Shown: positions 52,105 through 61,068, counted from the first letter of the stretch. The stretch: 64,000 nt of DNA from Actinomyces slackii (GCF_900637295.1 NZ_LR134363.1:558001-622000), one strand, 5' to 3'. Notes: a model not told the origin generated them from the letters alone. Made by a program: numbers and translations.

Positions 52105-52869
52105 ATGTCCTTGACATCCCTCACCGCCGTGGCGTCCCTGCCTCATATCGGCGCCGATCTCATCGCCCTGGCCGTCCTGGTGGGCCCCCTCTACGCCCGT
52201 CGCCACAGCCGCAAAGACCTGACCGCCGCCTACATCGGCGTCAACATCGGGATCCTGGCCGTCACCCTCCTGCTGTCCTCCTCCGAGGTCGGCGCGGGCC
52301 TGGGCCTGGGCCTGTTCGGCGTGCTGTCCATCATCCGCCTGCGCTCCACCGAGCTGAGCCAGCATGAGGTCGCCTACTTCTTCGCCGCCCTGGCCCTGGG
52401 CCTGCTCGGCGGCATCCAGACCGCGCCGATCCCCCTGGTGTCCGCGCTCATGGCCCTGGTCGTCGCCTCCCTGTGGATCTGCGACCACCCCGCCCTCATG
52501 GGCCGCAACCGCCACCAGGTCATCCTGCTCGACCGCGCCATCAGTGATGAGCCCATTCTCACCGCGCACCTGGAGCAGCTGCTCGGAGGCCGTGTCCAGT
52601 CCCTGGAGGTCCGGCGCCTCGACATGGTCAACGACACCACCCTGGTCGATGTCCGCTTCCGGATGCCCCGCTCCCAGCGCCGTCGCGCCCGTCACGAGGA
52701 GCCGGTCATGTCCCAGCCCGCCCCGCCGTCAGCGCCGCATGCGGTGCCGCGCCCTGAGCCCCGCCCCGCCTTCCAGGTCGTCGACCCCATGAGCCAGCCG
52801 AGCGCCTGGCCCGACGGCATGCCCATGAACCGGAGCGCCAGGCAGCCGGTGGCGACTCGGCCCATGTGA
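52105..52869 (+). CDS. DUF4956 membrane protein, copy 2
   Basis: 254 residues. Nearly the same as copy 1 from the start through VSVEVRRLDMVNDTTLVDVRF-like positions (ADLIALAVLVGPLYARRHSRKDLTAAYIGVNIG, LFGVLSIIRLRSTELSQHEVAYFF). The tail is longer and different: MPRSQRRRARHEEPVMSQPAPP and a Pro-rich end. High DNA identity of the core points to a recent tandem duplication or gene conversion. Directly followed (18 nt) by the second VTC gene. Confidence 0.85.
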   Translation: MSLTSLTAVASLPHIGADLIALAVLVGPLYARRHSRKDLTAAYIGVNIGILAVTLLLSSSEVGAGLGLGLFGVLSIIRLRSTELSQHEVAYFFAALALGLLGGIQTAPIPLVSALMALVVASLWICDHPALMGRNRHQVILLDRAISDEPILTAHLEQLLGGRVQSLEVRRLDMVNDTTLVDVRFRMPRSQRRRARHEEPVMSQPAPPSAPHAVPRPEPRPAFQVVDPMSQPSAWPDGMPMNRSARQPVATRPM

Positions 52870-52887
52870 CCCGGTCAGGAGCCAGCC

Positions 52888-53721
52888 ATGCCCAAGCACG
52901 CACAGGCCGCCCTGCGCACCAGCGCCATGGACACCATCACCCTGGCCCAGCTCAATGAGGAGGCCGATCTGCTGACCCGCATCGACCGCAAGTACCTCAT
53001 CCCCTCATCCGAGGCCCAGGGACTTCTCGACATCCTCGCCCCGCGCAGCCAGGTCCTCCAGATCGGCGCGCTGCAGTCCTTCTCCTACGCCTCGACCTAC
53101 TTCGACACCCCCGGCCTGGGGACATACATGCTGGCGGCCCGCAAGCGCCGTCGTCGATTCAAGGTCCGCACCCGCACCTACCTGGACTCCGCCCTGTGCT
53201 TCCTGGAGGTCAAGACCGTGGGCACGCGCGAGTCCACCATCAAGACGCGCCTGCCCTACGACCCCAAGGACGCCAACCGGCTCACCAACTCCGGGAGCTC
53301 CTTCGTGGCCATGCGCCTGACGGAGTCCAGCATCGCCGGCACGGCCGACGCCGCCGCCTTCACCAATGCGCTGACACCGGTCCTGGCCAACAACTACGAC
53401 CGCATCACCCTCCACCTGCCCGACGACGCCGCCCGGGTCACCGTCGACACCCACTTGACCTGGAGGATCCTGGGCTCGGGGGCCAGACCGCCCGCCTGCG
53501 TCAAGGACTACGTCGTCATCGAGACGAAGAACCCCTCCACCCCGTCATTGGCGGACCGCTACCTGTGGTCCCTGGGGTATCGGCCGGCAGGCCTGTCGAA
53601 GTACGCCACGGGGATGGCCCTGCTGACCCCTGGGCTGCCGACCAACAAGTGGCACCGGCTCCTGACCCGCCAGCTCGCCGACGCCGGTCCCGCCCCCTAC
53701 ACCGCCCGCCACGCCGCCTGA
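52888..53721 (+). CDS. VTC-domain (polyphosphate polymerase-like) protein, copy 2
   Basis: 277 residues from ATG 52888 behind CAGGAG. Same motifs as copy 1: RIDRKYLIPSSEA, FSYASTYFDTPGLGTYMLAARKRRRRFKVRTRTYLDSALCFLEVKTVGTRESTIKTR, and YVVIETKNPSTPSLADRYLWSLGYRPAGLSKYATGMALL. It diverges more in the middle (residues 110-180). Ends 34 nt before the convergent glucosidase gene, with a short GATCAGGCGGG repeat between. Confidence 0.85.
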   Translation: MPKHAQAALRTSAMDTITLAQLNEEADLLTRIDRKYLIPSSEAQGLLDILAPRSQVLQIGALQSFSYASTYFDTPGLGTYMLAARKRRRRFKVRTRTYLDSALCFLEVKTVGTRESTIKTRLPYDPKDANRLTNSGSSFVAMRLTESSIAGTADAAAFTNALTPVLANNYDRITLHLPDDAARVTVDTHLTWRILGSGARPPACVKDYVVIETKNPSTPSLADRYLWSLGYRPAGLSKYATGMALLTPGLPTNKWHRLLTRQLADAGPAPYTARHAA

Positions 53722-53755
53722 GCCGGCCGGCCTCCGTCAGAGGATCAGGCGGGGA

Positions 53756-55570
53756 TCAGGCGGGGATCAGCCAGGCCGTGGCGTCCGCCGGCAGCACGCC
53801 CCGGTGGATCGGGGCGCTGGAGATGAGCACCTCGCCGTCGGGCAGCTCCACCGGGGCGCCGAAAGCCGTCCAGCACTGCACCTCGCCGCGCTGGAAGGCC
53901 AGGGCATGCTCGGGGGCCTCCAGCCAGACCAGCTCCGCCCCGGCCCTCCAGTGCCGGCGTCGCAGCTCCAGGCCCCGCCGGTAGAGGGCCAGCGTGGAGT
54001 CGGGGTCCTCGTCCTGGACGGCGACCGACCTGCTCCCCCAGTCCCGGGGTTGGGGCAGGTGGGGCTCACAGCCCTCGGGGCCGAATCCGAGGCTGGAGCC
54101 CGCCTCCGTCCAGGGCAGGGGCACGCGGCAGCCGTCACGCCCCTTCTCCACGGCCCGGTTGCGCACGGCGATGGGGTCCTGGAGGCGCTCCTCAGGAATG
54201 TCGGGGACCTCGGCCAGGGCCAGCTCATCGCCCTGGTAGATGTACATGGAGCCGGGCAGGGCCATCACCGCCAGCGCCCCGGCTCGGGCGCGGCGCTCGC
54301 CGGCGAGGGCGTCGTCGACGATGCCGGGCGCATCGCCGTCAGCCAGGAGCCAGGCCCGGGCCAGGGCCAGGGAGCGGCCCGCGGGGAAGTCCTCCTGCCC
54401 GGCGGCTGGGTCGTAGGCGCGGTCGGGGCCGTCGCTCGGGGCGGTGGGCGCCTCCTGGCGGGGGTCGAAGGCGTAGCGACTGGCCACACGGATAACGTCA
54501 TGGCAGCCCAGCACCCAGGTGGTCGATCCGCACTGGGCCAGATCCGCAAGCCCCGCCTCGATGGCCCACCGATAGGACACGGGCGTGAAGTCGGCGTCCT
54601 GCATCTGGAAGTTGAAGGCCTGGCCGACGCTGGCCGCGTAGGCCGCGCGGCGCGAGGCCGCCACACCGGCCTCGGCCACGGCGAAGCGCGGTGGATCGTA
54701 GGCCTCCAGGACCTCGCGCCACTCGCGGTAGATCTCATGGACCTCGTCGCGGTCGAACAGGGGGTGGGAGCCGTCCTCGGGAAGCGGCCACCAGGGGATC
54801 TCGCTGAAGGGCCTAAAGGGCCGGGACATGTCCTTGGCCATGCCGGGGGCCACGTCGATGCGGAATCCGTCCACCCCGCGATCGGCCCAGAAGCGCAGCG
54901 TGTCCAGGAAGTCCTCGCGCACGATGCGACTGTCCCAGTTGAGGTCGGGCTGCTCGGGGGCGAAGAGGTGGAGGTACCACTGGTAGGGCCGGCCGGTTCC
55001 CGGCCCGGTCAGGGGCCTGCCGGAGGCGTCGACATCATCGATGCGGTCCCAGGCGGGGCCCCCGAACAGGGAGCGCCAGTCATTGGGCGGCTCCGCGCCG
55101 TCGGGGCCGGAGCCCGGGACGACGTGGTAGAGCGCCCGCTCGGGGGCATCGGGACCGCCGGCCAGAGCGGCGCGGAACCACTGGTGGCGGTTGGAGGAGT
55201 GATTGGGGACGATGTCGGTGATCACCCGGATGCCGCGCTCGTGGAGGGCGGCCACCATCGCATCGAAGTCCTCCAGGGTGCCGATCTCGGGGGCCACATC
55301 GCGGTGGTCGTCGACGTCGTAGCCGCCGTCGGCCAGGGCGGAGGGGTAGAAGGGGGAGAGCCAGACGGCATCGACGCCCAGGGCCTCCAGATAGGGCGCG
55401 CGGGAGGTGATGCCGGCCAGGTCGCCGATGCCGTTGCCGTCATCATCGGCGAAGGAGCGCGGATAGATCTGGTAGATGACGGCGTCGGCCCACCAGGGGC
55501 GCTCACCGGCCCGGGAGTCGGCAGCCTGTGAGGGGGCGGAGGGGCTCGCGGGAGCGGGGCTCGTGGTCAC
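53756..55570 (-). CDS. GH13 alpha-glucosidase / oligo-1,6-glucosidase-like enzyme
   Basis: 604 residues. (beta/alpha)8 barrel with WWADAVIYQIYPRSFADDDGNGIGDLAGI, VWLSPFYPS, DIVPNHSSNRHQWF, the nucleophile Asp in GVDGFRIDVAPGMAKD, the acid/base Glu in FAVAEAGV, and VLGCHDVIRVASRYAF, where the usual NHD is CHD. Insertions and the QxPDLNWDS motif fit family 13 subfamilies acting on short alpha-glucosides. No signal peptide, so cytoplasmic; no transporter genes adjacent. Start is GTG 55570. Confidence 0.9.
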   Translation of the reverse strand: MTTSPAPASPSAPSQAADSRAGERPWWADAVIYQIYPRSFADDDGNGIGDLAGITSRAPYLEALGVDAVWLSPFYPSALADGGYDVDDHRDVAPEIGTLEDFDAMVAALHERGIRVITDIVPNHSSNRHQWFRAALAGGPDAPERALYHVVPGSGPDGAEPPNDWRSLFGGPAWDRIDDVDASGRPLTGPGTGRPYQWYLHLFAPEQPDLNWDSRIVREDFLDTLRFWADRGVDGFRIDVAPGMAKDMSRPFRPFSEIPWWPLPEDGSHPLFDRDEVHEIYREWREVLEAYDPPRFAVAEAGVAASRRAAYAASVGQAFNFQMQDADFTPVSYRWAIEAGLADLAQCGSTTWVLGCHDVIRVASRYAFDPRQEAPTAPSDGPDRAYDPAAGQEDFPAGRSLALARAWLLADGDAPGIVDDALAGERRARAGALAVMALPGSMYIYQGDELALAEVPDIPEERLQDPIAVRNRAVEKGRDGCRVPLPWTEAGSSLGFGPEGCEPHLPQPRDWGSRSVAVQDEDPDSTLALYRRGLELRRRHWRAGAELVWLEAPEHALAFQRGEVQCWTAFGAPVELPDGEVLISSAPIHRGVLPADATAWLIPA

Positions 55571-55612
55571 GGGCAGACCATGCCACAGTCCGGCCGGGGG
55601 TCTGAAACGAAG

Positions 55613-56704
55613 TCAGTGAGTGGGCTCCGCCTCCCGACTCCCGCCCCAGGAGGCGGCCGCGGCGAGCGCCCGGTCGTTCTCCTCAGGGGTGCCCACGGTG
55701 ATGCGCACCCCCTCCCCGGCGAAGGGGCGCACCAGGATGCCGGCGTCCCTGAAGTGCTCGGCCAGCGCCGCGGCCCGGGACCCCACGCCCAGCCAGTAGA
55801 AGTTGCCCTGGGACTCGGGGACGGCCCAGCCCTGGTCCCGCAGGGCGGCCACGACCCGGTCGCGCTCGGCGGCCACGGCGGCGCTGCGCCGCGCGGTCTC
55901 CTCCAAGACCTCGGGCTCCAGGGCGGCCAGGGCGGCGGCCTGGGCGGGCAGGCTCACCCCGAAGGGCGTGGCCACCGATCGGATGGCCGCGGCCAGGCCC
56001 GCCTCGGCGATGAGGCAGCCCACCCGCAACCCGGCCAGGGCGTGGGCCTTGGAGAAGGTACGGGCGATGACGAGGTTGGGGTGATCGGCCAGCAGGTCCA
56101 GGGCGTCGCCCACCGCCGGGTCGGTGACGAAGTCCAGGTAGGCCTCGTCGACCAGGACGACGACGTCGCTCGGCACGCCGGCGACCAGCTGCCCCAGCTC
56201 CTGGGCGCTGAGGGCGGGCCCGGTGGGGTTGTTGGGGGTGCAGGCCATGACCAGGCGGGTGCGCTCGGTGACGGCCGCCAGCATGGCCGGCACGTCATGG
56301 CGGGCCTGGGGGGTCAGGGCGACGGTGATGGCCCGCGCCCCGGCCACGGCGGCGCAGATCGGGTAGGCCTCGAAGGAGCGCCAGGGCAGGACGACCTCCT
56401 CGCCCTCCTGGCACACCGTGTCCAGAAGGTGCTGGATGAGGGCCACCGAGCCATTGCCGACCACCACCTGGTCGGCGCCCACGCCGAAGCGGGCGGCCAG
56501 GGCCTCCACCAGGGTCTGGCCGGTCATCTCCGGGTAGCGGTTGGCGCCCTCGGCGACCTGGACGATGGCGCGCACCACCGGCTCGCTGGGGGGCAGGGCC
56601 AGCTCATTGGAGGAGAGCTTGACCACCCCGGGGCCCTCGGCGCGCGCCCCGGGGACGTAGGCGGGCAGGGCGGCGATGGCCGGGCGGATGCGTAGCGTGG
56701 TCAT
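55613..56704 (-). CDS. Histidinol-phosphate / aromatic aminotransferase (HisC-like)
   Basis: 363 residues from ATG 56704 (CAGGAT 7 nt upstream, leaderless). Class I/II PLP enzyme: KLSSNELALPPSE, NRYPEMTGQTLVEALAARFGV, VGNGSVALIQHLLD, CTPNNPTGPAL, LVDEAYLDF, PLP-binding Lys in IARTFSKAHALAGLRVGCLIA. The set is typical of the HisC2/Pat branch in actinobacteria; no his genes adjoin, so aromatic amino acid transamination is as likely as histidine synthesis. Confidence 0.85.
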   Translation of the reverse strand: MTTLRIRPAIAALPAYVPGARAEGPGVVKLSSNELALPPSEPVVRAIVQVAEGANRYPEMTGQTLVEALAARFGVGADQVVVGNGSVALIQHLLDTVCQEGEEVVLPWRSFEAYPICAAVAGARAITVALTPQARHDVPAMLAAVTERTRLVMACTPNNPTGPALSAQELGQLVAGVPSDVVVLVDEAYLDFVTDPAVGDALDLLADHPNLVIARTFSKAHALAGLRVGCLIAEAGLAAAIRSVATPFGVSLPAQAAALAALEPEVLEETARRSAAVAAERDRVVAALRDQGWAVPESQGNFYWLGVGSRAAALAEHFRDAGILVRPFAGEGVRITVGTPEENDRALAAAASWGGSREAEPTH

Positions 56705-56806
56705 GCTGCCCATCCTGGCACCTCACAGCATGCGCTGGAAGGATCAGCCACCTGCACCTGTTGGAGTGATTGTTGGAGCGCATGACCATATGAGGAGATG
56801 ATGCGC

Positions 56807-57214
56807 ATGGAGATGGTGATTCGGACTCTCGGCAATGCCGTTGGGCTGTGGCTGGCGACCCGCCTGCTCAGTGGCCTGAGCGTTCCCGAGGGAGCCTCGA
56901 CGGCGGGAATGTGGATCAACCTGCTAGTGGTGGGGGCGATCCTGGCCCTGGTCAACTCCCTGGTCAAGCCGGTGGCCAAGTTCGTGGCCCTCCCTCTGTA
57001 CATCCTGACCTTCGGGCTCTTCGCCCTGGTGGTCAACGGGGCGATGCTCCGCCTGGCGGGATGGCTGACCGACAGCCTTGGCGCGCTGGGGGCGGGCGGC
57101 TCGATCCCCCTGGGCCTGGAGGTGACCTCCTTCGGCACGGCCATCATGGGCTCGCTCATCGTCTCGGTGATCTCGGCGATCATCGTCTCGGTCCTGGTGG
57201 ACCGGGACCAGTAG
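56807..57214 (+). CDS. Phage-holin-IV-family (PF04020) four-helix membrane protein
   Basis: 135 residues. Four hydrophobic segments: IRTLGNAVGLWLATRLLSGL, MWINLLVVGAILALVNSLVKPVAKFVALPLYILTFGLFALVVNGAMLRLAGWLTD, and FGTAIMGSLIVSVISAIIVSVL. The PLxxLTxGLFxLVVNxxMLxLA pattern is diagnostic. Common chromosomal protein in actinobacteria, not a phage sign by itself. ATG 56807 is preferred because GGAG lies 9 nt upstream; ATGs at 56798 and 56801 are in frame. Confidence 0.85.
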   Translation: MEMVIRTLGNAVGLWLATRLLSGLSVPEGASTAGMWINLLVVGAILALVNSLVKPVAKFVALPLYILTFGLFALVVNGAMLRLAGWLTDSLGALGAGGSIPLGLEVTSFGTAIMGSLIVSVISAIIVSVLVDRDQ

Positions 57215-57304
57215 GCCCCCAGTTGGCCCCAGTGGGCCTGGGGCATGCGGCCCGGTGGCGCTGATGGCCCCATCCCGCCTCCTGCGGTGGCCGGGGTCCG
57301 CCGA

Positions 57305-59296
57305 CTATCCGGGATCGGCGGGTCTGGGCTGGGGCCGGGCCACGGGCTCACTCAGGGAGGGCGTGGGCGCGGAGCTGGGCGCCGGCCGAGGGTTGGGCGC
57401 GGTGAAGTCGCGGTTGATCAGGAAGACGTACTCGGTGGTCGTGGCCCCCTCCTCGCCGGCCCCGGAGGCTGAGGTGAAGGCCTGGTTCCACGGGGCGATC
57501 TCCGGGTAGTGCTCCTCCAGCCCCTCGGCGGCGTCGGCGTAGACCAGGGAGCCGTGCGGGTAGGCGGCGATGTCCATGTCGTGAGTGTCGATGAGGGCGA
57601 CCTGGCGGTTCGGCCCGGTGGGGGTGGCGGCGCCGTCGAGCCCGGGGACGGCGTCGCCCGTGTTCTCCAGATGCAGGGCCTGGACGGACTCGGGCAGCTG
57701 GGCGCCGGCGGTGGGGGCGCCGGCCGTCAGGATGGAGGTGACGTGATAGCGCTCCTGGATGGCGGGGTCGGAGGCGAGGTTGGTCACGGTGATCCCGCCC
57801 TGGGAGTGTCCGTACATGGCGACCTCCTCGCCCGGGGCGATCCCGGCCTGACGCATGGCGGTCACGACGGCGCTCTCCATGACGGTGGGAGCGCCGGCCA
57901 CCCCTTCGAGATTGGTCAGCAGGTCCTGGGGCTCGCTGCCCCCGGCGGTCCAGTCGGTGGTCCCCGGAACATAGACCACCCAGGAGACGCGGCCGTCGTC
58001 GTGCTGCGTGCGCTGGATGGAGATGCTGCCGACCTCGGCGCCCGCGGACCGCTCCCGACCGGCGATGCCCTGGACCTCGTGGCAGTGCCGGATGGTCTCC
58101 GAGATGCTGCGCGGCGCCTGGGCGGGCGCCCCGCTGCCGGCGCTTCCCTCGGGAACCGGGGAGGCCAGGCCGTAGGGATCCCTGCCGGGAGGCCTGACGA
58201 CGGCCTCCCGCCCGCCGACGGGCCGGACACTGACCCCGGTGGGCGTCCCGAACAGGCGCGCCCCGGAGCTCCGGCTGCTCTGGGCGAGGTAGAGGCAGGC
58301 CCGCTGCATGGCGGTCAGGTCCTCGACGGGGACCACCTGGGTGCCCACCTGGGCGGTGGAGGGGAGCCCCTGGGAGATCCACGGGTCGAGGCGCGTGGCC
58401 ACCGCGTCGAGGTAGCCCTGGATCGTGGCTGATTCCCGCCCGGTTCTGGCCTCGGTCAGCCACCAGCTCATGAGCACCAGGCGGGCGAAGTCCTCCTTGA
58501 CCCACTGCGCGGTGCCGGGATCCCCCAGGAGCACCTGCACGCCCTGGTAGATCTCCAGCTGATCGCCCTGCGCGGCCAGGAGGAGGGTGGCCGCCTCGAC
58601 CAGGCTCGAGGGGTCGGTCGCCTCCTGGCCCAGGGCAACCAGGGCCGGGCCCACGAGGGCCAGCATCGCGTTGTCGAAGGCCGCCGCATCGACGGCCCCC
58701 ACGGGGCTGGTGCCCGCGGGTGCGGCCCGATTCTCCGCCTGCTCGTACAGGTCCGCGCAGGCGGTCAGGTCGGCGGAGAGCGCCCTGAGCGTGTCCGAGG
58801 CATCGCTCAGGGAGCCCGGCCCGGTGGTCAGGCTGACCAGGGCGCTGATGGCGGTGGTGCGCTTCACCTCGAAGTCCATCGCGGGGCTCGCAACTGGAAT
58901 GGGCTCAAGCGCCACTCCCGGGGAGGTGGGGAGGATCGGCCCGTCCATCGATAGGACTATCTGGGATGTTGATGGCACCCTGTAGAAAATCGCGCTGTCC
59001 GCGGACGCCGGATCGACAACGGGTCCGGGACGGGTCCTGACCTCCGCCAACACATTGTTGGCCTGGGTCACCGCGTCGTCGAGGGAGTCGGCGGCGGTGC
59101 TCAGGGTCGTGGCCATGGTGTCCAGGTCCTCGGTGCTGACGCTGAGGGTGCCCCCACTGACGATGATGGCCGCCCCGCTGCCATTCCACCGGGTGGTCCA
59201 GTCATGCTGTGTGGTGGGCAGCTGGGTGTCGGTGGGCGGGGACTCGGGAGGGCCCGGGACGGTGCCCTGGTCGCTGCGGGAGGTCGGGGCGCTCAT
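57305..59296 (-). CDS. Large alpha/beta hydrolase with WXG100-like helical N-terminus
   Basis: 663 residues from ATG 59296. Residues 40-100 form long helices (STEDLDTMATTLSTAADSLDDAVTQANNVL) like WXG/ESX-type proteins. A helical middle region follows. The C-terminal half is an alpha/beta hydrolase: VSWVVYVPGTTDWT, nucleophile Ser498 in VAMYGHSQGGITVTNLA, ALHLENTGDAVPGLDG (likely Asp), and HGSLVYADAAEGLEEHYPE (likely His). The last 30 residues are Pro/Ser-rich. It overlaps the small WXG-like gene upstream by 4 nt (ATGA). Reading: a secreted or surface lipase/esterase of the type VII-linked kind; secretion unproven. Confidence 0.75.
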   Translation of the reverse strand: MSAPTSRSDQGTVPGPPESPPTDTQLPTTQHDWTTRWNGSGAAIIVSGGTLSVSTEDLDTMATTLSTAADSLDDAVTQANNVLAEVRTRPGPVVDPASADSAIFYRVPSTSQIVLSMDGPILPTSPGVALEPIPVASPAMDFEVKRTTAISALVSLTTGPGSLSDASDTLRALSADLTACADLYEQAENRAAPAGTSPVGAVDAAAFDNAMLALVGPALVALGQEATDPSSLVEAATLLLAAQGDQLEIYQGVQVLLGDPGTAQWVKEDFARLVLMSWWLTEARTGRESATIQGYLDAVATRLDPWISQGLPSTAQVGTQVVPVEDLTAMQRACLYLAQSSRSSGARLFGTPTGVSVRPVGGREAVVRPPGRDPYGLASPVPEGSAGSGAPAQAPRSISETIRHCHEVQGIAGRERSAGAEVGSISIQRTQHDDGRVSWVVYVPGTTDWTAGGSEPQDLLTNLEGVAGAPTVMESAVVTAMRQAGIAPGEEVAMYGHSQGGITVTNLASDPAIQERYHVTSILTAGAPTAGAQLPESVQALHLENTGDAVPGLDGAATPTGPNRQVALIDTHDMDIAAYPHGSLVYADAAEGLEEHYPEIAPWNQAFTSASGAGEEGATTTEYVFLINRDFTAPNPRPAPSSAPTPSLSEPVARPQPRPADPG

Positions 59297-59517
59297 GGCA
59301 CAACCCCGCACTGAGTGCTCACGGAGTCCAGGGAGTCGACGGCGGTGTTGGCCGTCTCGAGGAGCGTGGAAACCCCACTGACGACAAGAACGGCGGCATC
59401 CAGTGAGGTCTGGAAGGAGGTGGCGGCCCCTCCCGTCCAACTGACCGGGACGAGGGTGGGCAGGGTCTCCACGGCGGTGTTGTAGTGGTCTTCTGCGATG
59501 GCGACGGCGAGGCTCAT
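59293..59517 (-). CDS. WXG100-like small helical protein
   Basis: 74 residues, leaderless ATG 59517. A helix, a W27-T-G29 turn (LVPVSWTGGAATSFQTSLDAA), then a second helix rich in V, T and S; the layout is that of WXG100 proteins though shorter. Its stop overlaps the start of the large hydrolase gene, so both are made together and could pair. No ESX secretion genes lie in the window. Confidence 0.7.
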   Translation of the reverse strand: MSLAVAIAEDHYNTAVETLPTLVPVSWTGGAATSFQTSLDAAVLVVSGVSTLLETANTAVDSLDSVSTQCGVVP

Positions 59518-59523
59518 GCTCTG

Positions 59524-59529
59524 ACGCTA
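59524..59529 (-). promoter_or_regulatory. -10 box, leaderless
   Basis: TAGCGT on the minus strand, 6 nt before ATG 59517. Confidence 0.5.
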
Positions 59530-59672
59530 GGGCGCCGTCGGCGCGGGCGCGCGGGGGCGGGACGTCCCTGTGGATTCCCGGGGCGATCCGGTCCCTGTGG
59601 TGCGCGGCCAGGCCCGCGGATCCCGATGCCCGCCCAGGGCGTTGCAGGCGCACCTGGCGTCGCGGGCGCGGT

Positions 59673-59717
59673 TTCGCATCACTCGCCCCTGTGCGAGGCT
59701 CAGTGCGATGGCGCGAG
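59673..59717 (+). repeat. Intergenic dyad repeat, copy C (9-27-9)
   Basis: Arms TTCGCATCA (59673-59681) and TGGCGCGAG (59709-59717) are degraded (mismatches in both), but the spacing is again exactly 27 nt and the loop is CTCGCCCCTGTGCGAGGCTC plus AGTGCGA, close to copy B. Confidence 0.65.
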
Positions 59718-59757
59718 CCGGCGCCGTCGGCGCATCCGAGCACCGGGCTCGGCCGGC

Positions 59758-61068
59758 TCAGACCTCGCGCGGCCGGCCTCCCAGGCGGCGCATGCCCCAC
59801 CAGCACCAGGCGGCCACCGCCCAGGCCATGACCATGAGCCCCGCCTGCAGGCCCCGATCCCAGCCCACGGCCGGCATCACCAGCACCGCCGTGCCGGCGG
59901 CCAGGCACTCGGCGGTGTTGAACAGGACGTCGTAGATCGAGAAGGCCCGACCCCTGTAGGCGTCATCGGTGTCGGCCTGGATGATGGTGTCCACGGCGAT
60001 CTTCGCCCCCTGGACGCCGACGCCGAACACGAACAGCCCCGCGCACATCCACGCCCGCTCATGGGTGGATACGAGAATCGCCTGCCCGGCCGTGCCGCCC
60101 AGCAGGCAGACGACCACCCAGGCCGAGGGCGCGACCCACTCGTGGGCCAGGGGCGTGAGCAGCACGGACAGTCCCTGCCCGGCGAGCATCGCCCCCATGA
60201 GGGCCCCGAAGGCGGCCAGACCGGCGTCGGCGTCGTGGGGCGGGGCCAGAAGATTGCGGGAGGACACGATGATGGTGATGAGCTGCATCCCGTAGACCAG
60301 GCGGTGCAGGGCCATGGTGCTCAGTGCCAGGCCCGGGGTGCCACGGCGCACCAGGTAGCGCACGGCCTGCCCCAGCTCTCGCAGCGTGGTGGCCAGGGCC
60401 CTGCCCAGGCCGGCCCCCCGGCCCCCGGTGCTCGCATCCCAGTCCTGGGGGCCCAGCTGCCCGATCCCCAGGCGGGTGACCATCGCCGCCGCCGCGCAGT
60501 ACATGCCCACGGCCACCGCGAGACTTGCCGTGTCCTGGGCGGAGCCGGCCGGCAGCACCAGCCGCAGGACCACCCCGGTGATGGCCCCGAGGGCGGAGGC
60601 CGCTCCCCCCATGGTCGGCACGATGGAGTTGGCCACCAGGAGCCGCTCCCGATGGATGATCTGGGGAAGGCCCGCGGACAGGACCGCCAGCAGGAAGCGG
60701 TTGATGCCCAGGGCGATGAGCACCAGGACGTAGATCGCCGCCCCCACGCCCACGACCTGGAGCATGACTGCCGTGGCAGCGATGATGCCGGCGCGCAGCA
60801 GGTTGCCCCACAGGAGGATCTGGCGGCGCCGCCACCGGTCGATGAAGGGACCGGTGAAGGGACCCACCAGGGTGAAGGGCGCCAGCATGACCACCAGGGC
60901 CAGGGCCACCCCGGTCACGCTGGTCAGGTTCTGGGGTCGGAAGAAGAACAGGGCCGCCAGTCCGGCCTGGACCAGGCCGTCCCCGGTCTGGGAGATGAGC
61001 CTGACGGCCAGCAGGGTGCGGAAGGCCGGGACGGCGGAGAGTCCCTTGAGGTCGGCGGTCAGGCGCAT
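59758..61068 (-). CDS. MFS transporter
   Basis: 436 residues with about 12 hydrophobic segments. The loop 2-3 motif is present as GPFIDRWRRRQILLWGN; FRTLLAVRLISQTGDGLVQAGL is the typical first helix of the MFS_3-like exporters. The second half has GKG-like AYRGRAFSIYDVLFNTAECLAAG. Likely a drug or metabolite exporter; the substrate is not readable. It follows serA on the same strand with a 58-nt gap. Confidence 0.82.
   Translation of the reverse strand: MRLTADLKGLSAVPAFRTLLAVRLISQTGDGLVQAGLAALFFFRPQNLTSVTGVALALVVMLAPFTLVGPFTGPFIDRWRRRQILLWGNLLRAGIIAATAVMLQVVGVGAAIYVLVLIALGINRFLLAVLSAGLPQIIHRERLLVANSIVPTMGGAASALGAITGVVLRLVLPAGSAQDTASLAVAVGMYCAAAAMVTRLGIGQLGPQDWDASTGGRGAGLGRALATTLRELGQAVRYLVRRGTPGLALSTMALHRLVYGMQLITIIVSSRNLLAPPHDADAGLAAFGALMGAMLAGQGLSVLLTPLAHEWVAPSAWVVVCLLGGTAGQAILVSTHERAWMCAGLFVFGVGVQGAKIAVDTIIQADTDDAYRGRAFSIYDVLFNTAECLAAGTAVLVMPAVGWDRGLQAGLMVMAWAVAAWCWWGMRRLGGRPREV

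Noticed and set aside
56807-57214. Prophage remnant because of a holin-like gene
   Set aside because: PF04020 proteins are common chromosomal genes in actinobacteria, and no other phage genes are near.
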